This document shows positions 1 through 10,034 of a DNA stretch of 64,000 nucleotides, in pieces (positions within the stretch are counted from its first letter, which is position 1; the number at the start of each line of letters is the position of its first letter). A program made the position numbers and the translations under genes. This DNA is from Gelatoporia subvermispora B. Its lineage: Eukaryota; Basidiomycota; Agaricomycetes; Polyporales; Gelatoporiaceae. The stretch lies in the NCBI GenBank assembly GCA_000320605.2, contig KB445801.1:1-64000 (forward strand), written 5' to 3'. The notes beneath the pieces are model-generated. The model saw only the letters and a program-made list of their open reading frames with translations. It was not told the DNA's origin and did no database searches.

Positions 1-340
1 TCAGAGCAGCTCGATTTCTGCATTGAATGCGAGCCGTCAACTCCTCTGGGTTCAGACCAGTCTTCTCATCCTTCCACAGCGCATTTGCGAGGAATTCTGC
101 CACCGAGAAGCCCACTTCGCCAACATAGTCGTTTGAGGACAGTTTGTCCCAGTCGAGTACGGTGAGCTGGACTTTGAACGCACGTGGAAAAGCAGCTTCT
201 CGTCCCAGAGGGGGTTGCGCGTGCGGAATGCCTTCTTGCCGAACGAGATAATGATGATGAATGGGTCCATGTCGCAGCAGATCCGTCGCACCATGGATCT
301 CGAGCATCACAATCCCAAGGATGTCATTGCTCGCTGAACG
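1..340 (-). pseudogene. C2-domain fragment of a PSD2-like phosphatidylserine decarboxylase, broken
   Basis: On the minus strand three blocks of a calcium/lipid-binding C2 domain can be read, but in different frames: GIVMLEIHGATDLL, then DMDPFIIIISFGKKAFRTR joined to NPLWDEKLLFHVR, then FKVQLTVLDWDKLSSNDYVG followed by EVGFSVAEFLANALWKDEKT. The order and wording match the C2 domain at the front of fungal phosphatidylserine decarboxylase 2, which makes phosphatidylethanolamine from phosphatidylserine; that assignment is from family memory. Short pieces are missing after ATDLL, after FRTR and after HVR, so no intact frame exists. No decarboxylase domain is seen. The fragment starts beside one copy of a 31 bp direct repeat and its other end runs off the window, so the rest of the gene could lie outside. 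Confidence 0.6.
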
Positions 341-501
341 GGAGGACCTCCTGTAGGAGCCCTACATCCCGAGCATAGCTGCAGTGCAGGTACATAGTAG
401 CCGAGGGGGTTGGGACAGTACTTGCAATGCGAAGATTACATGAGACGAATCAAGTATTCTGCGCAAAAAAGGGAGGACCTCCTGTTGGAGCCCTACATCC
501 C
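340..501. repeat. 31 bp direct repeat, two copies
   Basis: Positions 340-370 and 471-501 carry the same 31 bases with one mismatch. Each contains the near-palindrome GGAGGACCTCC. The first copy sits at the inner edge of the C2 fragment. The roughly 500 bases from 502 to 1017 show no gene that I can support, only a GGA-rich stretch near 780-800. Confidence 0.7.
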
Positions 502-1017
502 AGCCCGAGAGAAAGTGAGCGTGCGCCTGATACGTGTTGTGCAGAACATGGGCAAAGGCGCGGCGTAACAGGCAGACCGCCGTTGGAACCGTGGGAACTC
601 CAGATGCCCACGTGTCAAACGTAGTGCGAGGAATGGGGAGTGTGAGAGACTCGCGAGAGCGCGGAGCCTCTGGTACTCGTAGTGGGAATGTACACACAAT
701 CGAGCGACATCTACGGGAACTGGCCCCCCTGCCAGACGTGAAGTGGTGGGGTGTTAGACAGCGCGCGCGGATGCGTGTGGAGGAGGAGGAGGAGGAGATA
801 TATTACCCGGCATGGTCCCCTTCTGGAACGCCGGGCTCTGTACCCACACCAGGCAAGGCAGCACTACCAGGTATGTACAGGACGTCACCTCTACACCCAC
901 GCTCCGATAGGGCCAGTCACCGGTCCACCGTACTACTAGCAAACTCCTCTACGGGATATATAATAGTATAACCAGGACCGTAAGTAGTGCTGAACCAGCT
1001 CGTCGACGCGAACCGAA

Positions 1018-1400
1018 CTATCCCATGGAGCATAGAGGTACGTCGGAAAGTGTGCGCGCTCGTACGCCGCTAAACGACGGCGGCCCCCTCGGGCACGCGC
1101 ATCGCAGCGACTGTTTCCGCAAGATCGCCGGTAGTGCGTCCTCGGCGACTCGTAGTCGCCGCCGGATCTGTGGTTGCTCTTTGTCGACCGCAGCCCAGAG
1201 TTCGCTGCGCATCCGCGTCAGCTCCGCATCCCCTTCGCATTCGAATAGCGCGTGCGTCTCATCTTCCACCGCCCGCACGCAGAGGCGGCATATGCGCTGG
1301 CCGCGCGGCACTTTTGGGCGGTATGGCTCATTCCAACGCAATTGTGAAGCTGAGGCCGGGGGGTGACAGCGTGTCGCGCCAAAGCCGGCCGCAAGGAAAC
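1018..1400 (-). pseudogene. Non-LTR retroelement reverse-transcriptase C-terminal zinc-finger remnant
   Basis: The minus-strand frame reads LRWNEPYRPKVPRGQRICRL, then CVRAVEDETHALFEC. The pattern C-x2-C-x8-H-x4-C is the zinc-binding motif (zf-RVT type) that closes many fungal LINE-like open reading frames. Just upstream, in another frame, WRDTLSPPGL resembles the stretch that normally precedes it, so a frameshift is present. No catalytic YxDD motif or endonuclease is visible in the window. This is a short dead remnant. Confidence 0.45.
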
Positions 1401-3442
1401 GGGGCGTGGGGCGCCGGCCATGGTTGCGTTGTGCGCTGTACAGATGTTGTACAGTTGTGGTGTGACAGACGCGAGAGGTGTTGGTGATGCAGCGGGTGCT
1501 GCCCGAGGCCTCGGGCGTTCAGTTATGCACTGACGAGCCTGACGCCGCATGTGACGATGGGTCTGTTGTAGAAATCACCATATACGGTAATCTTTCGCGT
1601 ACCGTAGCTTAGATAATCAGGGCGCCTAGCGCACGCGTCCATACGAGTCGCCGTATGTTCGACTTCCCTCAGTCTCGTATCCCGAGCTGAGGGTAAGTCC
1701 ATAGTCTATCCAGTGTATCTACATACTTACAGTATACCTAGGCAGTTCCCTAGGTATAGTATTCTCAATACAACCAGTCTCGTATCTCGAGCTGAGGGCA
1801 GTTCCCTAGCCGGTTTCTACAGGGTCCGCCGCAGTGCTCGGTCTGGCTGGGTGCATGTGAATGAAGCAGGACACATGCAGCTCAACTTACTTGCAAAGCG
1901 ATAACACCTGCCGTAAAGAGCCTTGTAGTTTCCCGCAGAGCAGCTCGAAAAAATTCCTGATGTGGCTTCTATAATGTCAACAGTAGACGGGCGAAATCAA
2001 TGGATCCACGAAAAATGCAAGGATCACAGCTCACCACTTATGATTCTCCCAGGCTCCAGCTCCCGTCGTTAGACCATCCCGCCCGCAACCTGCCTCGCTC
2101 ACAGTTTTCAACCAGAATCGTCCTCCAAATACAAGGCTCGCCCCTTCAGTTCTTCACAGCCTCCACGACGGCCTTACCGACACCCCGCTGGCTCCCGACA
2201 TACTCCTACACCCGCTCACGCGAGCGCACAACCTGGCTGATTTCGCGCATTGACCTCTGGACACAACACGTCCGCGAGCCTCGCGCATCGTCGGGACACC
2301 CGCATCCCGAGCTTCGCTCCAGCCTCCAGAGGAGCGGCACCGCACGGAGAGCACACGCATCCCGACACCGGGGCACGGGCACACGCGCATACAGTATACA
2401 TCATACCCACAGCCGCGTCAAGCTCCGCAGCGCACGGTCTGCCCGTGCTCTGAATTCGTTACGTCCGCCGTCGGTATGCATCCTCCCAGCGATCCCGCGC
2501 CATCGCGCCACCAGGCCTCGCGCACGCGTCCTGGACGAGGTGCAGCGCAGCGGCCTGCACTATCGTGTCTCGCGCAGCCCATTGCAGTGTGCGGACGTCG
2601 CTCTGAGTCGCAGATCGCAAATCGCGAAGGATCAGTCCGCGGTGCTGCGGTTCTATCGTGCGCGGTCGTGGTGTGAGCAAATTTCGCGGATCCGAGTTGA
2701 TGAGGTGCAGAGCGGGCGAGGTGGGAGATGGGAGATGAGCGAAGGTCGATGGGCAGCACCGAGCGCGTCGGGCGGTCGGCTTGGGATGAGTGCGCGGTGC
2801 GTTGGTTGGAGAGAAGTACGGCGAATTCTGAGCATGCGATGAGGGTGCTGCATCGATGGTCAACGGAATCAGTCAGCAGATCTGTCACTTAGCTAGGTAA
2901 GGATCCGGGTCAGCGTTTGTCTCGAATTCCCTCGGACACCTCCGCCAGGGCTCCGCGAGCTCTTAGTGTAGCGGCCTCCAGGCACCACACTGTTCTCCGC
3001 CCGCGAGTCTAATGATTTGCGGTTAACATTGGGGAGGATGTAGACTACAACTCTGGGACGCGGGATAGCGATACTGACTTGAAGCGGTCCGATGACATTG
3101 GATGCATCGAAGAATCCGCAACGGGTCTTTATGAAGAGTAGGTCAGCATCAAACGAGGATGAATCTGAGCGCGTTGCATCAGAAGGCTGAGAACATAGAC
3201 AGTTGTGAGCACACGGACGAGGCAGCGCCGCTGCAGCGGCGTGCGCAACGAGCACGCTGCGCGAACAAAGACCAGAGGCGTCAGCTGCATCGACAGAACG
3301 CTCGGCGCGTGTCTCTCAAATTAAGTTTCAAGGCGGCCAGAGCCGACTAGTCAAGGACATTTACCGTACCCGAACTTGGTCAACTGTACCGCGGTTTCTT
3401 CACTTGTGCAGCACCTTTGTCGTATATTTTAGGAGCGCAGAT
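1401..3442. other. Gene-poor region with short repeats
   Basis: No gene is supported. A long plus-strand open frame from 2000 to 2842 lacks any recognisable motif and has an Arg/Ser/Pro make-up typical of a GC-rich non-coding stretch. A 24 bp direct repeat (1670-1693 and 1775-1798, one mismatch) flanks a small hairpin. Confidence 0.5.
1733..1758. repeat. Short perfect hairpin
   Basis: Arms TATACCTAG (1733-1741) and CTAGGTATA (1750-1758) are exact reverse complements around an 8-base loop. The hairpin lies between the two copies of the 24 bp direct repeat at 1670 and 1775. Confidence 0.6.
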
Positions 3443-3614
3443 CTAGAACGGGAGACACGGCTCCGTAAACACCTCAGACGTCACAGTAAGTCTAATATAT
3501 TAAGTACCTAGAACGGGAGACACGGCTCCGTAAACACTAGGTACAGTCAGTATGCAGTAGATACTAGGAATAAACAATCGAGCTCACCCTCAGACGTCAC
3601 AGTAAGTCTGAGGG
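3443..3614. repeat. Two short repeat units, each present twice, second copies inside palindromes
   Basis: Unit A is 30 bases, identical at 3443-3472 and 3508-3537. Unit B is 22 bases, identical at 3472-3493 and 3588-3609. In the first place A and B abut. In the second, A lies inside an 8 bp inverted repeat (GTACCTAG 3504-3511, CTAGGTAC 3537-3544) and B inside a hairpin with 9 bp arms (3587-3595 and 3606-3614). From 3615 to about 3990 I see nothing else. Confidence 0.7.
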
Positions 3615-3989
3615 CCACATCTGTACTACGAACGAAAAGAGGACACGATCTTACATAAGAACTATACAGGACACGGAGGCATCTCATGTCTCGATCGTAC
3701 CTTCGAACATAACGGGCGGCTTTCCTAAACGGGACATGTCTCGCCGCCACCGACGCGCCACCGCGCGCCCGCGCGCAGACACGCCCGCCCCTTGATATCC
3801 AACAGTATACACCAAGCACCCCAAGTGCCCGGCAGTCACGCAAGATACTGCGAACATATGTGTACCATTCCCTCGTGCCGCTCATTCCGCTTCCTCTGCG
3901 CGACCCGCGCGGCTGGGGCTTCCCTGCACGATATTTGCATCAGCGACAAGCCATAACACCCATCTGAGCTTACCTCACACATTTCTACT

Positions 3990-5790
3990 TCTCCTCCGCC
4001 GTTTGGCCAATCTATATCGGGATCGGTGCACGCATGTCGATGTCCGGGTCGAGATCTTCGCCCATATTGTCGACAAATGACCTATGTACGAGACTAGGGC
4101 CTTGGGAGTGGGCAAAGGACGGTTGGGACCCGTAAATACTGGCATCTTGTTCCTTTTGAGAGACTTGACGGAGATGTAATAGAAAGTGAGATTGCAGGAC
4201 GATTGTGAACCTGGACCGGAGTTAGTGTGTGTGGTGTGGCTGCTTGATATACAAGGGACTTACGGCAGGCTCGTGTTCGTGGAAATTGAGGAGAGCCAAG
4301 TTACCTATAAAGCCTATATTGTACGAATATTTATTGAGCGTGTGGATGAGAAGTGATACGGCGATGAATTCGATGGTATTGACCAGATGAATCAGGCTAT
4401 CCTCGGTCGAACTTGTGTCAGTCGTTAGTCAAGCCGTACTAATTATCACGCCCGACCCAAAATGCAGAGTCCCTTGACGCAAAGCACAGTGATGTCAGAT
4501 CAAGCGATGTACGACCTAAAAGTCACGCACCATTCTATAACGCCGCCTGTACCAGAGACGTCCGTCGAATCCAAATCGCATAAATGTATTCAACCAAGTA
4601 GCTGCTAGCACTATCACGCCACTCAGTGCAACACACTCGAAGCTTACGGTGTACGCTGCCGTGGGTCGTCTCAGACTCTCAGCGTAGTGTATTTCCAGGA
4701 GAAAAAGCGCCTACATCTGTCAATCAAACATGTTAGCGGCACGAGACCCCGGGCACAGTGTTACGCTACTCACATCCTAGACAGAGCAGCACTTGAAAAG
4801 TCCCGCCCACGCAAATATCACCAAGTACCGGAACAGTCATCAGCGTCCATGTGCCTTTGACCAGATTGAAGTACTGTGTAGTCCGCAGAAGACCGAGCTC
4901 AGTGGGTCATGTCTGGCACATGCTGAGGACGCAACGCACGACGTCGAGCCCTAACCCCACTGCAGCGAGTGCGGCAATCATCCCAGGGAGCCATTGGTTC
5001 CTGCCGCAAATTGCGTACAACCGGAGCGCTGTGAACACTAAGTTTTTGGTTGACTCTCGCTCTTTCGGCATCAAGGTAGGGCCTACCCATGTTGATGATG
5101 GACAGCAGGATGAGGACGGCGTAGTACGTTATGCCAAAATCAGTGCAACTAGTCCGGGGGCAGAGCAAGGCTGGTTAGAACGATCGATATCCGCAAGCAC
5201 GTGAACAAGCACCTCTGGCTCGCGAGAGTCCGCCGGTTCATCAGAAACAGAGTGAAGGACGCTCGCCGGTACAGAGTGCCACGAGTAAAAATTGACTGTC
5301 TGGATCACTGGCCGGAGGAAGCCTGCCCACCTATCGAGGTGAAAAAGCATCGTGACAGCCGACAACTTTCGCCCCCATATGAACTCAACTTCTTGTGAGC
5401 ACGTTGTGAGCTGGTGGTAGAATATCACCACTGTGAGTGTCGGGCTCTGCATCTCGATATGACACGCAGTTGTGGCACGCACCGCTGCTGGGCAAGATTG
5501 AATACGCATTTGCCAGACTATAGGAGGTTGTCAGGTACAAGGCGCTCCAACACACAATAGTGCGGCTCACTTTGCTCTCACGATGGAGATAACTTCGTCT
5601 AAGACTTCTGCTGAGACCTCCGTAGCGTTTGTAGGCATTCGAGGGTGTTCTGTTGGAAGAAGAAAACAAGGATAAGTGGAAATGAGCAACTCGCACACGA
5701 GTTTTGATCCCCTGACTGTCGAGACCTCCAGGGCAACAATCAAGCACGGGTATCGATTATTCGCGGTTTCAGATGACATCGTCGCCAATA
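3990..5790 (-). pseudogene. DUF6533-type fungal membrane protein gene, probably decayed
   Basis: Minus-strand pieces match the DUF6533 family of multi-pass basidiomycete membrane proteins of unknown function. They are a start MPTNATEVSAEVLDEVISIV (near 5630), VVIFYHQLTTCSQEVEFIWG followed by RKLSAVTMLFHLDRW, then YYAVLILLSIINM spliced to VFTALRLYAICGRNQW and a further hydrophobic stretch, and finally LVNTIEFIAVSLLIHTLNKY. Some joints look like good introns, for example the one before VFTALRLY. Others do not keep frame: the join between the N-terminal block and the VVIFYHQ block, and a stop after VLSMCQT. I therefore call it a decayed gene. An intact gene with introns I could not resolve remains possible. 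Confidence 0.45.
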
Positions 5791-6059
5791 GTGTTTCAAA
5801 GCAGTTATGTCTATGTCACACACGGCGATGAATACATGCGAATATCACTGTAGATGGGAATGTCATAGTATAGGAGCAGCCCTTACATTAATGTAATAAG
5901 CGGTCTGGTGGTCGTGACCACCGATCCGATGTCCAAGAATCATGTTTCGGTATACAAACTATGACCTGGTTTATTTGTAGAGGAGCTGCACTGCGTCGAG
6001 AGACAGGAACGTTCGATGAGAGCGCAGTCGATGTACCACAACGGTCAACTCACATGTGT

Positions 6060-6480
6060 TGATAAGACGAAGTGCGTGGCAGACCGCAGGACACTCTATC
6101 TCACAATTACTCCACTTCTTCTCCGTTGTTTGACCAATTCGGGTCCAGGATAGCCGTGGAGCTGCACCGGAATTGCCGTGTGATTGCAGAATATATGCGC
6201 GGCTCGCGACGGCCTCGTCCGGCGGGAATCGAGGAGGGCCAAGTCAGCTCCGCAACCTGTATTGCGCGGATGTTCGTCGAATGTGGACGAGGGCTTGCAT
6301 CGAGTGGGGCGGTAGTGAGCCAGCTATGAGCCCATGCCACGTCCGAAAACGCATCTGGCGATGCATTGGTGCGAATGGGAGATTCGGAACACAACCCGCC
6401 CTTGGGTGATGTAACGCCAGACGCAGGGATAGTCGTACCCACCAGCGCAATCTCCCATCCAGCTTGCGGATCCACGGCAA
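6060..6480 (-). pseudogene. Second, partial copy of the 3' part of the DUF6533-type gene
   Basis: This stretch aligns by eye with 4010-4330 on the same strand. CTTCTTCTCCGTTGTTTGAC near 6118 matches CTTCTCCTCCGCCGTTTGGC near 3992, and the segment around 6220-6260 matches that around 4285-4325. Only the 3' part is present, so I read it as a diverged tandem duplicate fragment without its own start. Confidence 0.4.
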
Positions 6481-6484
6481 AGCC

Positions 6485-7633
6485 GTGCCGTATCTACCAT
6501 CTACCCTCAGTCCACGCGGCGACGAACGGAGGAGTCGTCAAGATAGGCTGATAGCATCGCGGCGGCTGCAGAGTCAAAGGGGAAGAGAGCGCGGAGCCTA
6601 TCTGCTAGTTGGGAAAGGCTCCAAGCTCGCCGTGCTGTTCGCCTGCGTACACATCCGCGCGGAGCAACATGAACAAGACGCGTCACGTCGCGTCGTGTCC
6701 GATCCTCGATCGCGACGATACGGCCCCGAAGAGGGCGAACTCGAGATCACCCGGCGCCGTCTCGATTCCCGCTGCATCCTCCCAGCCAAGTCCTGCCGCG
6801 TCGCGTCGCGTCGGCCCGACCCTCGAATCTCGATCGCGAGCCAACGACGCAGCGCTCAGCCGGCTCGACGACCCGCGCAGCACACGCGCCCCACAGCGCG
6901 CCGAGTGCCGATGCAACAGGTCCCCGCGCATGAGCGCGAGCGATCGAGACGTACACAACGCGAGCGCAGGACGCGATCTCATCCCCGCGCACGCGTCCCC
7001 CGACAAGTCATAACCGACGCAGCGCCCGCCGCCGAACGACACCAAATACCAACGCAACACGCCCGCGTCGATGTGCGATGCGCGTCTGCTTCTTGGGTCA
7101 GACCGTTAATCAAGACCCCACCAGCTGAGCGGACTACTAGCCCAAAATGTGCCCAGAACCATTTCGATGGCCCTCGACATCCACAAGACATGCGCTTCGT
7201 CCACTCAAATCACACACAGAAACACTCACAGCGCCACAACCAAGGGTATATACACCACCACCACCACCACCACCACCACCACCACATACACACCACACGC
7301 ACTCCAAATACCTACACAAGACACGTAACCGGCAACTACACACCAACGGGTAAAAAAACACACAAACACACAACATCAACAACAACAACACGGGGCTAAG
7401 AGACTACGAGTCACAACAACAAGAACACAACAAAGGCGGGAGGGGTACACTATGCACACGAAGTCAAAACCAGAGAGAACGAGCGGGGCAAAACGAGCGG
7501 CGCGCCGCACGCCCGCGGGCGTGCAGCCTCTCAGAAACCATTTGCACGAGGAAGGGTCCAGCGGCCACCAAGCCGAGGCGCCGGCCCTCTTTTCCGGGGA
7601 CCGACTTCACCAAGATCCACGCGTCGACGGGGC
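6485..7633. other. Gene-poor GC-rich stretch with microsatellites
   Basis: No gene is supported. The 311-codon plus-strand frame here is Arg/Ser/Pro-rich, ends in a poly-His run made by a CAC microsatellite, and has no domain. A (CAC)n array lies at 7253-7286 and a CAA-rich run at about 7372-7393. Confidence 0.5.
7253..7286. repeat. (CAC)n microsatellite
   Basis: About eleven uninterrupted CAC triplets. Confidence 0.9.
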
Positions 7634-8611
7634 TCAGAGCGCCGCCGCGACGACGACGAGCGCGCCCAGAACTGCCGCAGCGAGCGCGGGGCGCACGGCG
7701 GGGGCGCCGTTGGTCGTGGTGCTCGCGCCCGCGGCGGAGCCGGAGCTGGAGGCTGCGCTCGAGCCGGACGCGGAGCCCGAGCTCGCGGCGGACGCGGAGG
7801 AGGACGCGGCGGCGGCGGCGGATGCCGAGGAGGAGGCGTTTGCGGGCGGGGCGGGGGGTGCTGCAGGGGTGAGTGTATGCGCGAGTGCATGAGTACGCAG
7901 GAGGGGGTGACGGCGGGGGATGGATTGATGGCGGGGTGATTAGGCAGAGGCGGGGTTAGTGCGGGGAGGGAGTGGAGAAGGTGGTTAGCAGGATGGCAGA
8001 GGGCAGAGGGAGGAGGGGGGACGTACTGCCGCCGGGCATGACGGAGAACGTGTCGCTGGTGGCGAGGACCTGCGAGGTGTTATCGGGGTTGACGAACTCG
8101 ACGGCGTAGCCGGAGCCGACGCGGAGCGTCACGTTCGTCCTGCCGCACACACATTCACATTCAGCGCTCGTGTCCTAGTCAACGGGTGCACTCACACTGT
8201 GAAGGTCTGCGCGCGGGCAGGGGTCAGACTCAGACGCGAGAAAAGGGGAAAGAAGGGGACGCACCTGGCTGGTTACGGAGACGGCGTTCGCGATGCTGAA
8301 GGCGCCGTTGAGGGTGGACGCGTTCGAGTTGACGACGATGATGTCGACCGTGGCGGGGTCGGACGCGTTGGACGTCCAGGTGATCACGTTGCTCGTGTTC
8401 GCGACCCTGTTCGCACAGCGCCAGTTAGTCTGCCCAGATGCGGCGGCGGCGGCGGCGGGGTACGCACCAGAAGGCACTGGAGGACGGCCCAGAGATGGAG
8501 AGCGCTGCAGGCGGGAATCAGTATCGGTGTGGAGACGGAGGAAGGGCAGGGGGGCGCACCGAGGGCGGAGGGCGCGGCGAGGGCGGCGGCGAGGAGGCTC
8601 GTGAGACGCAT
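7634..8611 (-). CDS. GPI-anchored Ser-rich cell-wall protein, Kre9/Knh1-like N-terminal domain
   Basis: Six exons (8560-8611, 8468-8504, 8265-8406, 8196-8206, 8027-8139, 7634-7860) give 193 residues, in phase throughout. Residues 1-17 are a signal peptide (MRLTSLLAAALAAPSALG). Next comes a short beta-sandwich domain with the marks of the Ser/Thr-rich GPI-anchored family PF10342: VANTSNVITWTSNA, VDIIVVNSNAS and YAVEFVNPDNTSQVLATSDTF. A Ser/Ala-rich stalk of about 50 residues follows, then a GPI-type tail: an Asn/Gly/Ala site (TTTNGAP) and the hydrophobic end LAAAVLGALVVVAAAL. Such proteins are covalently linked into the fungal wall; their exact role is unknown. Exon 4 is only 11 nt. Confidence 0.85.
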
Positions 8612-9926
8612 GGCGGGATATTTCAGCGGTGCGAAGGGTCGGTGCGGGTAGCGAGTGAGGAGTGCGAGGCGGGCGAGCGGAGGGGACAACAACGAGAGAA
8701 GGGGGCAGGTAAAAAAGAGCAGAGACGAACGGTGAGAAAATCGCCCGCGCGGGGTGTGTGTACATAAAAAGGCCCGCGTGCGCTATATCGGGCACGCTTC
8801 TCGGCGAATCCCCTCGCGCGTTCTCTCCTTCTTCGGCCGCATTCTGGACGGACGCGTCTGATCCCGGTGTGCGTTGCGCACGCCGCTGCCCGTCGTCGTC
8901 GCCGCGTGTTCGCAACTGTCCGTGCTCCCCGCCTCCTGATGCGACGCGCCCACGCTCACGTGTCCGTATCGTCGATGGGGAGTCCGCAAGGAGTGGTCTG
9001 TGTACGTCATAGGGATCGTTGGCGGGGAGCGCTCGCGATCGAGGATCGGACCGACGCGTCGCGGCACGACTGACACGATGCGGGGCAGCCTGAACAGGCG
9101 CCGTCGTCCGCGCCGCACCGCACATACGTGGTCCCGACACCGTGCTCCCTCTCCTCTCACAGGCAACTAGCTGCTCGCTCTCGACCATCACTCTCGTCGA
9201 GTCCCGTTAACCGCACCAGGACGACCACGGGCTCTCGGCTCTTCTTGCGAACGCTCCCGGTGCGTGCACGCGTGCGCTGCTGTCGTGTTCATCCACTGGC
9301 CGATGAACCTGGCGCTGGAGGCGTCTTCGAGCGAACACCACTCATGCCGCCATTGCTCTCCAGTTCTCGACCAAGGCGTTGTCCCCCACTTCTGTGGCGA
9401 TTTCTCATGTTGAGATAGATGCACCAGTACATGGGTGGATAGGCTGCATCGAAGGATTTGGCCTGAGCTTCCAGAGGCCAGCTCGAATAATTATTGCGGA
9501 ACAACGACTGCAACCCACTGACTCAGCCCGCCATTTTATGTTCGGCTCGATCACAGGAGAGGCGTTCAGTATTCACGTCAGCCGTCTTCGTACCAGTCTG
9601 GCTCTTCAACAGGAGATCGGATAGAGCGCGCTGCTTGATATCAGGTTGACTATCCTCAATCCCGGAGCTGCTCACAGGCATGGTGTTCCCGTCGCCCGGG
9701 TCAAGCCATATCGGCATTATTCTCGTGGGTCCCCGTGCTTCGATCCTGTCAATGAAAGAACACAATCTGTGTGTTGACGGGTGCGGGCGAGCGAAGGACG
9801 GGACGCATGAATGCTAGCATGTTGCGCATTTTCAGCGGCTTGATAATAGCGAGTCACCCATCAGCAAAACGGCGCGGATCAGATATTCCCAGGCGCCCAA
9901 GCTGACACGTCGCCTTTCAGACGCCC
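8612..9926. other. Gene-poor region
   Basis: This lies upstream of the GPI-protein gene on its strand. Minus-strand frames at 9188-9765 spell short plausible peptides but carry no recognisable domain or splice structure. I support no gene here. Confidence 0.45.
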
Positions 9927-9956
9927 GCGTACATGCCCATATCGGGGCATGTACGC
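9927..9956. repeat. Perfect hairpin, 12 bp arms
   Basis: Arms 9927-9938 (GCGTACATGCCC) and 9945-9956 (GGGCATGTACGC) are exact reverse complements around a 6-base loop. Confidence 0.75.
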
Positions 9957-9969
9957 CTGACGCCACCAA

Positions 9970-10034
9970 GATATTGTACCGTAGGGAGAATATCAGAGAG
10001 TATCTTTCTGACGGCCTCCCTACGGTACAATATC
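9970..10034. repeat. Perfect hairpin, 19 bp arms
   Basis: Arms 9970-9988 (GATATTGTACCGTAGGGAG) and 10016-10034 are exact reverse complements around a 27-base loop. The hairpin starts 14 bases after the previous one. It could be a small foldback element or the remains of a miniature transposon; no target-site duplication is obvious. Confidence 0.75.

Noticed and set aside
2000..2842. 280-codon plus-strand open frame
   Set aside because: Arg/Ser/Pro-rich with no motif, no splice structure and no start context; similar-length frames overlap it on the other strand, as expected for GC-rich non-coding DNA.
6464..7399. 311-codon plus-strand open frame ending in poly-His
   Set aside because: The poly-His is a CAC microsatellite read in frame; the rest is low-complexity Arg/Ser without a domain.
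9188..9765. Minus-strand frames that might be a transposase or domesticated gene
   Set aside because: No catalytic motif or family signature; frames break at unsupported places.
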